NCBI GenBank assembly: GCA_035632955.1 | Contig: DASQFU010000152.1 | Location: forward strand, 1 to 28,999 | Reading direction: 5' to 3' | DNA: 28,999 bases | Source of the DNA: DASQFU01 sp035632955 | GTDB lineage: Bacteria > Eisenbacteria > RBG-16-71-46 | Shown: positions 15,760-22,135 of the stretch, piece after piece | Numbering within the stretch: position 1 is the stretch's first letter | Layout: the number at the start of each line of letters is the position of its first letter | Position numbers and translations under genes: made by a program | The notes under the pieces: generated by a model | Seen by the model: the letters and a program-made list of their open reading frames with translations, nothing else | What the model was told of the DNA's origin: nothing | Database searches by the model: none

Positions 15760-15799
15760 GGCGCATGTCCGCTCGCGAGCGCGAGCGGAGGCATGCGCC
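15760..15799. repeat. Long inverted repeat (17 paired bases)
   Basis: GGCGCATG (15760-15767) pairs with CATGCGCC (15792-15799), and TCCGCTCGC (15768-15776) pairs with GCGAGCGGA (15781-15789), leaving a GAGC loop and a 2-nt GG bulge. It has no T-tract on either side. It lies about 55 nt upstream of the sigma-54-like site, so it could be a terminator for the ntrBC transcript or an activator-binding dyad. Confidence 0.5.
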
Positions 15800-15813
15800 G
15801 ATCAACAGTGCAC

Positions 15814-15993
15814 TTAGAGGGGCGGGTTCATACTCGCGGGCGGCGGCGACGCGCTAGAGTCGCGCCACCGGAACGGCAAGGGACCGTGCAACTCGAAGCC
15901 GGGCGCTTGCGTTTCGCCCGCCCAACCTCGTTCCGCCCGCAGCCAGCGCTCGAACGCTTCTTGGTCGCCGGCGCGCGCAGCCTGGCCGGGCAT
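15814..15993 (-). CDS. Doubtful small ORF (59 aa)
   Basis: An ATG at 15993, 20 nt after the stop of the NtrC-type gene, opens a 59-aa frame (MPGQAARAGDQEAFERWLRA start) with a helical first third and a Pro/Ser-rich end. No ribosome site is visible and I know no relatives. It may be a chance frame in GC-rich DNA. Confidence 0.2.
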   Translation of the reverse strand: MPGQAARAGDQEAFERWLRAERGWAGETQAPGFELHGPLPFRWRDSSASPPPASMNPPL

Positions 15994-16012
15994 CACGCGC
16001 GCCGGCGTGGAG

Positions 16013-17428
16013 CTAGGTCTCGACGCCACCCTCGGCATCGTCCTCGATCCGAAATTCCTTGAGCTTGGTGCGCAGCGTCTGGCGCGAGATGCCGAGCTTC
16101 TGCGCCGCCTGGGTCTTGTTGCCCTGGCACTCGTGCAGCGAGTGCTCGATCGCGAGCCGTTCGATTTCGACCAGAGGTCGCACGACGCCCGGTGGGAACG
16201 GGGCCGGGGTCCCCTCGCCTCCGAGCGGGCCGCGTGCCGCCAGCTCCGGCGGCAGATGCTGCGGCAGGATCTCGTCCTCGGCTTCGAGCAGGATCACGCG
16301 CTCGATCACGTTCTTGAGCTCGCGCACGTTCCCGGGCCAGGCGTAAGCGACCATCGCGCGCAGCGCCTCGGGGTGCAGGCGGGCGGGGAGTCGAGCGAGC
16401 GGCCGGCAGAAGTGGTCGATGTAGTACTCGGCCAGGATCGCGATGTCCTCGGGACGATCGCGCAACGGCGGCATGTCGATCGGCACGACGTTGAGGCGAA
16501 AAAAGAGATCCTCGCGGAACTTGCTCTCGCCCACCTTACGTCTGAGATCGTTGTGCGTCGACGCCACCACGCGCACGTCGACGGTGATGTTGGTATGGCC
16601 GCCGACGCGCCTGAACGTGCGCGTCTCGAGCACCCGCAGCAGCTTGGCTTGCAGGGCGAGACTCATTTCGCCGATCTCGTCGAGCAGCACGGTGCCGCGG
16701 TTCGCGACCTCGAACAGGCCCTGCTTCGATCGCTTCGCGTCGGTGAACGCTCCCTTCTCGTACCCGTAGAGCTCGCTCTCGAGCAGGTTCTCCGGAATCG
16801 CGGCGCAGTTCACGGTCACGAACGGCTCGCCGGCGCGCGCGCTCTTCGCATGGAGATATTGCGCCATCAGCTCCTTGCCGCTGCCGGTCTCGCCGTGGAT
16901 CAACACCGTCGCCGTGCTGCTCTTCGCCACCTTATCGAGACGCTGAAGCACGCGCTTGAGTCCCGGGCTGTCGCCGATCAGCGGCTGGGCCTCGCGCGCC
17001 TTGCGTAGGTGCTCCACTTCACGCTGCAGCCGTGCGTGCTCGAGGGCGCGCCGGAGCACGACTTCGAGGTGCTCGAGATCCGGCGGCTTCGGCATGAAGT
17101 CGAAAGCGCCGAGCTTGGTCGCGCGCACCGCATCGCCGAGCGTTCCGTGGCCGGTCAGCATGACGACCGGCAACTGCGGGTCCTCCTCGCGCAGGCGTTT
17201 CAGCACCTGCAGGCCGTCTTCGTCGCCGAGCTTGAGGTCGAGCAACACACCGTCGACCGGGCTCTGCTGGAGCTGCGCGATCGCATCGCGCCCGGTCGCC
17301 GCCTCCAGCGCCCGGAAGCCGGCGTCCCGCGCCCACTCGCCGATGCTGAACCGGAGCGACGGCTCGTCGTCAACGATCAGCAGAGTCTGTGCGGTTTGCG
17401 TATGGGTGCTGCTGTCGCCTCTCGCCAT
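16013..17428 (-). CDS. NtrC-family sigma-54-dependent response regulator
   Basis: A 471-aa three-domain activator. Receiver: VDDEP (19-23), D64 (VLLDLKLG), K114. AAA+ domain: Walker A GETGSGKE (179-186), the sigma-54 contact loop GAFTDA (226-231) instead of the usual GAFTGA, Walker B GTVLLDEIGEM (245-255), and FREDLFFRLNV. C-terminal Fis-type helix-turn-helix: GNKTQAAQKLGISRQTLRTK (436-455). Phosphorylated activators of this kind use ATP to open sigma-54 promoters. It overlaps the kinase gene by 59 nt, making it the natural partner. With FlgM, FliA and FlhG around it, a FlgR/FleR-like role in the flagellar cascade is likely (inference). The T-to-D context of GAFTDA is a known minor variant, so function is probably kept. 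Confidence 0.93.
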   Translation of the reverse strand: MARGDSSTHTQTAQTLLIVDDEPSLRFSIGEWARDAGFRALEAATGRDAIAQLQQSPVDGVLLDLKLGDEDGLQVLKRLREEDPQLPVVMLTGHGTLGDAVRATKLGAFDFMPKPPDLEHLEVVLRRALEHARLQREVEHLRKAREAQPLIGDSPGLKRVLQRLDKVAKSSTATVLIHGETGSGKELMAQYLHAKSARAGEPFVTVNCAAIPENLLESELYGYEKGAFTDAKRSKQGLFEVANRGTVLLDEIGEMSLALQAKLLRVLETRTFRRVGGHTNITVDVRVVASTHNDLRRKVGESKFREDLFFRLNVVPIDMPPLRDRPEDIAILAEYYIDHFCRPLARLPARLHPEALRAMVAYAWPGNVRELKNVIERVILLEAEDEILPQHLPPELAARGPLGGEGTPAPFPPGVVRPLVEIERLAIEHSLHECQGNKTQAAQKLGISRQTLRTKLKEFRIEDDAEGGVET

Positions 17429-18587
17429 AGCGCTTCTCCACGGGGAAGTTGAGCAGCACGGTCGTGCCTCGACCTTCGCGGCTGGCCACCGCGATCGAGC
17501 CGCCGTGCTCCTGCATGATCGTCTGAGAAATCGAGAGTCCGAGACCCGTGCCCTGGGGTTTGGTGGAAAAGAACGGATCGAACAGCTTGGCGACCAGGCC
17601 GCGCGGAATACCGGCGCCGGTGTCGATCACCCGCACCTGCTGATACCGCAGGCCGGTCGCAGATCCGCGCGGTCGCGCACGCGACGCGGCCGCCGCATCC
17701 GACGCGCGCCGACCCGGGCCGCGTGGCGGACCCTTGCGCCGGAGCTGCCGGACTTCGTAGCGCAACGTGCCGCCGCCGGGCATCGCCTGGATCGCATTGC
17801 GGGTCACGTTGAGCAACACTTGCGTCACCAGATCGGCATCCAGGTAGATCGGCGATAGCCGGCTCGCGACGTCCATCTCGACGCGCACGCTGGCCAGCTG
17901 GATGGACTCCGCCGACAGCTCGAGCACGCGCTCGATGCACGGCACGAGCCCGCCGGCTTTGAGCTCCGGCACGCGCGGGCGCGCGTACTGGAGCAGGCTC
18001 GTGACGATGCGGTCGAGGCGCGCGACCTCGTCGAGGATCACGCGGACAAAGCGGGCGCGATCGTCGCGTGGCTCGAAGCGGCGGAGCAGCACCTGCGCGC
18101 TGGTGCCGATGCCGGCGAGCGGATTGCGGATCTCGTGGGCAACGCCGGCGGAGAGCTGGCCGAGGGTCGCGAGCCGCTCGTTGCGGCGCAGCTCCTGCTG
18201 CATGCGGCGCATCTGCGTGAGATCGCGGAGCGTCACCAGCACCCACGGCGGCTGGCCGAGCCGGAAGCTGCGCAGCAGCACCGGGACCTCGCCACCCGAG
18301 CGGGTGTGGAGCACGAGGTCCCGCTCGGTGGTCGCGCGCCCGAAGGCGTCGCGCAACGGATCGTCGCCGGCGACGACGGTGCGGAGCAGATCCGCCGCCG
18401 GCGTGCCGCGCGCGCGACTGGGCGCGAGCCCGAGCAACCGGGTCGCGGCCGGATTGGCGTCGACGAGATGACCCTTGGGATCGACCAACAACACCCCCGC
18501 GTCGGCATCGGCCAGCAGGGCGCGGACGATCGGCTCGCGCGGCGGGTCCCCGGCCACGCGAGTCCGGCGCGCGCGCTTCACGGGCAT
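17370..18587 (-). CDS. Cytosolic PAS-histidine kinase, NtrB/FlgS-like
   Basis: A 405-aa kinase without membrane segments. PAS domain at about 20-125 (GVLLVDPKGHLVDANPAATR), phospho-acceptor H151 in GVAHEIRNPLAGI, N-box NVTRNAIQAMP, G1 DTGAGIP, F box FDPFFSTKPQ and G2 GTGLGL. Between N and G1 boxes there is an Arg/Ala-rich insertion of about 30 residues that looks disordered. It resembles NtrB and the soluble flagellar kinases FlgS/FleS, which sense internal cues such as assembly state. The ATG at 18587 has GGAG 5 nt upstream. It overlaps the NtrC-type partner at the 3' end. The signal sensed by the PAS domain is unknown. Confidence 0.92.
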   Translation of the reverse strand: MPVKRARRTRVAGDPPREPIVRALLADADAGVLLVDPKGHLVDANPAATRLLGLAPSRARGTPAADLLRTVVAGDDPLRDAFGRATTERDLVLHTRSGGEVPVLLRSFRLGQPPWVLVTLRDLTQMRRMQQELRRNERLATLGQLSAGVAHEIRNPLAGIGTSAQVLLRRFEPRDDRARFVRVILDEVARLDRIVTSLLQYARPRVPELKAGGLVPCIERVLELSAESIQLASVRVEMDVASRLSPIYLDADLVTQVLLNVTRNAIQAMPGGGTLRYEVRQLRRKGPPRGPGRRASDAAAASRARPRGSATGLRYQQVRVIDTGAGIPRGLVAKLFDPFFSTKPQGTGLGLSISQTIMQEHGGSIAVASREGRGTTVLLNFPVEKRYGERRQQHPYANRTDSADR

Positions 18588-18608
18588 GGGCGCTCCATCG
18601 CGGGCGGC

Positions 18609-18649
18609 AGTATAACGGAAAGCCCGCCGAGACCTGGGTCCCGGCGGGC
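18609..18649 (-). terminator. Hairpin after the FlgM-like gene, followed by a possible -10 for the kinase
   Basis: GCCCGCCG (18622-18629) pairs with CGGCGGGC (18642-18649); GACC/GGTC (18631-18640) extends the stem inside. On the minus strand it is followed by CTTTCCGTT, a weak T run, as expected for a terminator of csrA-flgM. Right after comes TATACT (18609-18614), a good -10 located 21 nt before the kinase ATG; no clear -35 is visible. Confidence 0.5.
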
Positions 18650-18669
18650 GCGCGTGCGGCGCACAAAGC

Positions 18670-18873
18670 TCAGTGGGCGTGCAGCTCCTGCCAGATCGCC
18701 TCGACGAGGAACGCCTTCACATCGTCACGATCGTAATAGCCGGAGGCGATGCGCGCCTGGGCCGCCAACACCTTCGACCAGCGGATGCGTTCTTCCTGGG
18801 ACGCGGAAATCCAACGCTCTCGGGAGCTGCGGGTGCGTTTGTCGGTGCGCGCGGCACGCTGCGTGATCGTCAT
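18670..18873 (-). CDS. flgM: FlgM-like anti-sigma-28 factor
   Basis: A 67-aa protein. Its C-terminal half, VLAAQARIASGYYDRDDVKA followed by FLVEAIWQEL, fits the sigma-28-binding end of FlgM (pattern IxxGxYxxxxxxVAxxL), which wraps around FliA and blocks it until the flagellar hook is finished and FlgM is exported. The N-terminal half is short and basic, and the protein is shorter than typical FlgM (about 90-100 aa), so this is a probable rather than certain call. Support comes from position: next to csrA, behind a sigma-28-like promoter, and in the same block as fliA. The ribosome site GAGGGAG is unusually close to the ATG (18871-18873) and contains a CsrA-type AGGGA. Confidence 0.6.
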   Translation of the reverse strand: MTITQRAARTDKRTRSSRERWISASQEERIRWSKVLAAQARIASGYYDRDDVKAFLVEAIWQELHAH

Positions 18874-18875
18874 GC

Positions 18876-18917
18876 TCCCTCGCGAGGAAGACGTACGGTG
18901 GCGGCCGATCCTCCCTG
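18876..18917 (-). promoter_or_regulatory. Possible CsrA-binding sites in the flgM leader
   Basis: The csrA-flgM gap has two A-N-GGA motifs on the minus strand: CAGGGAGG (18910-18917), placed in the loop between two GGCC arms, and AGGGA (18876-18880) inside the flgM ribosome site. That pairing is the usual layout for CsrA repression. Short motifs, so tentative. Confidence 0.3.
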
Positions 18918-18935
18918 AGGCCGTGAATCCGGACG

Positions 18936-18952
18936 CGGCGCTTCGTGCGCCG
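18936..18952 (-). terminator. Small hairpin just after csrA
   Basis: CGGCGC (18936-18941) and GCGCCG (18947-18952) form a 6-bp stem with a TTCGT loop, 8 nt past the csrA stop. No T run. It may be an intercistronic stabiliser or a partial terminator. Confidence 0.3.
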
Positions 18953-18960
18953 TTCCCGTG

Positions 18961-19212
18961 CTACTCAGGCGTTCGATCCTTCGGTTTGTCCTCGCCCGGG
19001 CCCGGGTCCGACTCGTTGCCTTCCGCCTTCCCGCGTTGGGCACGGCGGTTTTCTTCCTGGATCCGCGCGTAGATTTCTTCACGATGCACCTTGATCTCCG
19101 GCGGGGCGTCGATGCCGAGCTTCACTTGACCCGATCGGACCTCGAGAACGGTGATCTTCACCGAGTCCCCGATTCGGATGTTCTCGCCTAACTTCCTTGT
19201 TAGGACCAGCAT
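18961..19212 (-). CDS. csrA: Carbon storage regulator, RNA-binding protein CsrA
   Basis: 83 aa; the core (1-60) is standard CsrA: MLVLTRKLGENIRIGD, ITVLEVRSGQVKLGIDAP, and VHREEIYARIQEEN with RNA-binding L4 and R44. The dimer binds A-N-GGA motifs in mRNA leaders and blocks or stabilises them; in many bacteria it controls flagellin or motility switching. After residue 60 there is an extra charged tail rich in Asp, Glu, Lys and Pro. The start is the ATG at 19212 before LVLTRK; GGAGGA lies 12 nt upstream. A GTG at 19230 would add six residues. It heads the csrA-flgM pair and is divergent from the phosphatase gene. No FliW gene is visible. Confidence 0.95.
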   Translation of the reverse strand: MLVLTRKLGENIRIGDSVKITVLEVRSGQVKLGIDAPPEIKVHREEIYARIQEENRRAQRGKAEGNESDPGPGEDKPKDRTPE

Positions 19213-19269
19213 CGCGAAAGCGTCCTCCACCCCAGAACCCAGGGTCTCAGTCCACCCCTGACAATCAGC

Positions 19270-19297
19270 GTATCGGCAAGGCTTGTAAGCAACTTAA
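19270..19297 (-). promoter_or_regulatory. Candidate sigma-28 (FliA) promoter of csrA-flgM
   Basis: On the minus strand TTAAGTTG (19290-19297), a 12-nt spacer and GCCGATAC (19270-19277) resemble the FliA consensus TAAAGTTT-N11-GCCGATAA: 7 of 8 at -10 and 6 of 8 at -35, one base longer in spacing. The leader to the csrA ATG would be about 50 nt. FliA is encoded in the same block. Confidence 0.55.
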
Positions 19298-19344
19298 GCG
19301 AGAATAGCGACATTCGCCCGGCGCGTCCACGCCCTGCACGCGGC

Positions 19345-19372
19345 TTGACTATCCGGTCCTCGTTGCTACTCT
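19345..19372 (+). promoter_or_regulatory. Candidate sigma-70-type promoter of the phosphatase gene
   Basis: TTGACT (19345-19350), 16-nt spacer, TACTCT (19367-19372). The start codon at 19407 follows with GGAGG 9 nt before it. Confidence 0.5.
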
Positions 19373-19406
19373 GCCGCCCCTGGGACGGTATCGGGAGGCC
19401 GCACGC

Positions 19407-21872
19407 ATGACGCGTGAACCGAGGTCGTATCTGCTCTCGGGGCTGGTCGGCCCGGTGGCCGCCGTCCTGGTCGCCTCGGCGCTGAGCCTTCCGTTGCAAC
19501 CCTATACGGGGCTGAGCCTGCGAGAGGATGGGGTGGCGGCGGTCGTGCCGGGAGGACCTGGCGACCTCGCCGGGCTGCGCCCCGGGGATCGGCTCGTGCC
19601 GCCCCTCGCTGGTTCCCTGGCGTGGACGCCGGCGCTCGTGCGCGAGGCGGCGCCCGATCGCCCGCTCGATTTTGTGATCGAACGCGACGGAACGAGGCGC
19701 GCGGTGTGGCTCGCGCCGCAACCTCTGCCCGATGGCGAGCGCCGCATGCGCGCCGCGTTGCTCGGGGTCGCATGCGGGTTCGTGCTGCTCGGCGGTTGGG
19801 TGTGGAGCGAACGGCGCGATCGGCTGACGCGCATTTTCTTCCTGCTGTGCCTCGCGTTCGCCTGGATGCTGACGCCGATCCCGCGCTTCGGCGCGCCCTG
19901 GCTCGCACTCGCCTACGATCTCGTCGGGACCGCCGCCCAGCTCGCGCTGCCGGCGCTGCTGATTCACTTCTTCGCGCTGTTCCCGGACCCGCGCGCTCCG
20001 CGCGGCCGGCTGCACGCCGGCGTGCGCACGGGATACGCCGTCGCCGGCGCGCTGTTCATGCTCTCGGTGCTGGCGCTGCCGCTGCAGCTCCGGGGCCCCG
20101 CGGGCCCGGCGCTGCTCGCCGTGCTGCAACCCGTCGCGGCGTTGTGGTTCGCCGCCGGAGTGCTGCTCGCACTCGGATTGTTCGCCCGCTCGTTCGCGCG
20201 CGCGGGCTCGGCCGATGCGCGCCGCCGGCTGGCGGTCGCGTTCGGCGGGTGTGTTCTGGGCATCGGTCCGCTGGCCGTCGTGATCGTGATGCGCAACCTC
20301 CAGCCCGACGCCGTGGTGCCGGGGGAGCGGCTCGCGATCCTCATGACGCTGCTGGTCCCGGCGAGCTTCGCCTGGGCCACCGTCGTGCACGGCATCTTCG
20401 ATTTCCGGGTTGCGCTCCAGGCAAGCGGCGGCGCGGTCGCGCTCGTGCTCGTCACGGTCGCCGCGTTCATCGCCGGCGAATGGCTCGGGGCGAGCCGGTT
20501 TCCGGAGCACGGAGCGTTGCTCAACGGCGCGGTGCTCGCGGTGCTGGCACTGGTCGCCTCGCTGTCGGGACCGCTGCGTCCCTGGGGGCGGGCGTTGACC
20601 GAACGGCTGTCGCGCGCCGGTAGTCTCCAGAGCCTGAGCGAAGCCTTGCGCTCCGACCCCGCCGCGCGCGAGACGCCGAGCACGGTCGTGCTCGAGCGCG
20701 CGGCCGGCGCGCTCGCGGCCGCCCTGCGGCTGGACGGCTGCCGCTTCGTGCTGAGCGGTCCTAACCCCGGCGATTGGGACGGCGAGCTCGAACTGTCGCC
20801 GGCCTTCGCCGGGGCGCTGGCCGGGCGGCGCGGTCCGCTCCCCGCCGACGACGCGGGCCTGGCGCCCGAGGATCGCGCGGCACTCGATCGCGCCCAGGTG
20901 CATTGGGTGCTGCCGGTCGGCGGCGAGACCCAGCCCACGGCCGCCCTGCTGCTCGGCCGCCGGCTCGGCGGTCCGTGGCTCGATCGTCGCGAGGTCGCGG
21001 AGCTGGAGCGGCTCGCCGATCAGCTCGGGGTGACGCTCGAGAACGTCGCCTTGCGGCGCGCCGCACGCACCCACGGCGCGATCGATCGCGAGCTCGAGGA
21101 GGCCGGCGCGATCCAGGCGCACCTGCTCCCTCGCCGGGCGCCCGTCTATCCCAGCCTCGACTGCGCCGCAGCCGCGCTCTCGTGCGAGCCGGTCGGCGGC
21201 GACTACTACGATTTCTTCGAGCGCTCCGACCGGGAGTTCACGCTGGTGGTCGGCGATGCCGCCGGCAAAGGCGTGCCGGCGGCGCTGCTATTGGCGGGCG
21301 TGCAGGCGCGCTTTCGCAGCGAAGGATGGGGCGGCCGCAATCCAAGCCAGGTGCTCCATGCGCTGAACCTGGAGCTCGTCCACCTCGATCAACCCGAGAA
21401 ATTCGTCGGCTTGCTGTGCGCGCGAGTCGATGCCCGCCGGGGCCGCGTGTGCTTCGCGAACGCCGGGCTCACTCCGCCGCTGATCCGGCGTCGTTCGGGC
21501 GCGTTCGAGGAGCTGACAGCCGGCGGCACGCTGCTTGGCGTCAGCGCGGACTCTCGTTACCCCGACGCCTCGGTCGAGCTGCGGTCGGGCGACGTGGCGG
21601 TTCTCTACACCGATGGGTTGACCGAGGCCCGCCGAGGCGAGGAGTTGTTCGGGACGGAGGGCCTGCGCGCGGTGCTGGAACAGCATGCCCACCGGCGCGC
21701 CGCGCACATTCTCGAGGCCACGCTCGACGCGGTGCGCCGGTTCGCCGACCGACCGCTCGACGACCTCACGGTGCTGGTGCTGAAGCAGCTCGCCGATCCG
21801 CCCGCGGCGGCCCTGGCCGCGGAACGCACGCCGCTCAAGTGGCGTCTTGCATCCGCCGATACCCGTGGGTGA
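19407..21872 (+). CDS. Membrane PDZ/GAF-like PP2C (RsbU/SpoIIE-type) serine phosphatase
   Basis: An 821-aa protein. TM helix 1 at about 10-30; a PDZ-like segment at about 33-105 (GVAAVVPGGPGDLAGLRPGD), which would sit outside the membrane; about seven to eight more TM helices from 115 to 390; a GAF-like region at about 425-550; then a PP2C domain at 560-805 with metal-binding GGDYYDF (597-603), GDAAGKGVPAALLLAG (616-631), LYTDGLTEA and DDLTVLVLK. RsbU-type phosphatases dephosphorylate anti-sigma-antagonist (STAS) proteins in partner-switching systems; no STAS or anti-sigma kinase gene is in the window, so the target is unknown. The PDZ plus polytopic sensor suggests it responds to an envelope signal. 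It has its own promoter and ribosome site, and is divergent from csrA. Confidence 0.92.
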   Translation: MTREPRSYLLSGLVGPVAAVLVASALSLPLQPYTGLSLREDGVAAVVPGGPGDLAGLRPGDRLVPPLAGSLAWTPALVREAAPDRPLDFVIERDGTRRAVWLAPQPLPDGERRMRAALLGVACGFVLLGGWVWSERRDRLTRIFFLLCLAFAWMLTPIPRFGAPWLALAYDLVGTAAQLALPALLIHFFALFPDPRAPRGRLHAGVRTGYAVAGALFMLSVLALPLQLRGPAGPALLAVLQPVAALWFAAGVLLALGLFARSFARAGSADARRRLAVAFGGCVLGIGPLAVVIVMRNLQPDAVVPGERLAILMTLLVPASFAWATVVHGIFDFRVALQASGGAVALVLVTVAAFIAGEWLGASRFPEHGALLNGAVLAVLALVASLSGPLRPWGRALTERLSRAGSLQSLSEALRSDPAARETPSTVVLERAAGALAAALRLDGCRFVLSGPNPGDWDGELELSPAFAGALAGRRGPLPADDAGLAPEDRAALDRAQVHWVLPVGGETQPTAALLLGRRLGGPWLDRREVAELERLADQLGVTLENVALRRAARTHGAIDRELEEAGAIQAHLLPRRAPVYPSLDCAAAALSCEPVGGDYYDFFERSDREFTLVVGDAAGKGVPAALLLAGVQARFRSEGWGGRNPSQVLHALNLELVHLDQPEKFVGLLCARVDARRGRVCFANAGLTPPLIRRRSGAFEELTAGGTLLGVSADSRYPDASVELRSGDVAVLYTDGLTEARRGEELFGTEGLRAVLEQHAHRRAAHILEATLDAVRRFADRPLDDLTVLVLKQLADPPAAALAAERTPLKWRLASADTRG

Positions 21873-21917
21873 GACGGCATGAAGCCGTCTTCCCCGCCCG
21901 CGCTGCCAACCCACGGG
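21872..21917 (+). terminator. Nested hairpins at the end of the phosphatase gene
   Basis: AGACGGC (21872-21878) and GCCGTCT (21884-21890) make a 7-bp stem around ATGAA, starting in the TGA stop and followed by TTCC. A second, outer pairing joins CCCGTGGGT (21862-21870) with ACCCACGGG (21909-21917). It may terminate transcription, although a candidate ORF reads through it. Confidence 0.4.
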
Positions 21918-22031
21918 CGGCCGATCGAACGGTTGACCGCGCGAAGACGCGCGCCCCTCGAAATGAGGTGGACCGTGGAAATCGGCATCATGCTGATGCT
22001 CCTCGATCTCCTGTGGTGGATCCGCAGGTAG
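21879..22031 (+). CDS. Candidate small protein, 50 aa, with hydrophobic C-terminus
   Basis: From ATG at 21879, six nucleotides after the phosphatase stop, a frame runs to TAG at 22029-22031. The N-terminal part is basic and Pro-rich; the end, VEIGIMLMLLDLLWWIRR, is a short hydrophobic helix with basic cap and could be membrane-associated. Internal starts are possible: ATG at 21963 or GTG at 21975, the latter with GAGG 6 nt upstream and giving an 18-residue peptide. Short length and hairpins within the frame make it uncertain. I know no family for it. Confidence 0.3.
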   Translation: MKPSSPPALPTHGRPIERLTARRRAPLEMRWTVEIGIMLMLLDLLWWIRR

Positions 22032-22043
22032 CTCGGGGCTGAC

Positions 22044-22060
22044 GGGCGAAGTCGTCGCCC
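22044..22060 (+). terminator. Small hairpin after the 50-aa ORF
   Basis: GGGCGA (22044-22049) and TCGCCC (22055-22060) form a 6-bp stem with an AGTCG loop, 12 nt past the small ORF stop. Confidence 0.35.
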
Positions 22061-22061
22061 C

Positions 22062-22112
22062 CACGAGCCCGGCCGCGGCGCACGGATGCAGGTCCGCGAC
22101 GCCGGGCTCGTG
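22062..22112. terminator. 12-bp perfect stem between convergent genes
   Basis: CACGAGCCCGGC (22062-22073) is the exact reverse complement of GCCGGGCTCGTG (22101-22112). Inside, CGCGG (22074-22078) pairs with CCGCG (22094-22098). It lies 23 nt past the trpA stop on the minus strand and after the small ORF on the plus strand, so it could serve as a two-way terminator. No T run is present. Confidence 0.5.
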
Positions 22113-22135
22113 ACCACTCGTCGCGCGCTTGGCCG

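Larger units (their letters stand above)
15652..16012. other. 361-nt control region between ntrC-type gene and receiver operon
   Basis: No long gene is present. The stretch contains the sigma-54-like site, the ribosome-site hairpin, a 40-nt inverted repeat (15760-15799), a small CGCGG/CCGCG hairpin (15719-15732) and a doubtful small ORF (15814-15993). It looks like a regulatory region. Confidence 0.5.

Noticed and set aside
16130..16146. Another TGGCAC-N-GC string on the plus strand resembling sigma-54
   Set aside because: Lies inside the NtrC-type coding region, faces no plus-strand gene and has two mismatches in the -12 element.
19200..21122. 640-codon minus-strand open frame opposite the phosphatase gene
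   Set aside because: Low-complexity Arg/Gln/Glu translation, antisense to a well-supported gene, and it overlaps csrA.
21963..22112. Tandem Trp codons in the tiny ORF followed by hairpins near trpA, resembling a trp attenuator
   Set aside because: The ORF is on the plus strand, whereas trpA is on the minus strand and converges on it; the leader would have no trp gene downstream.
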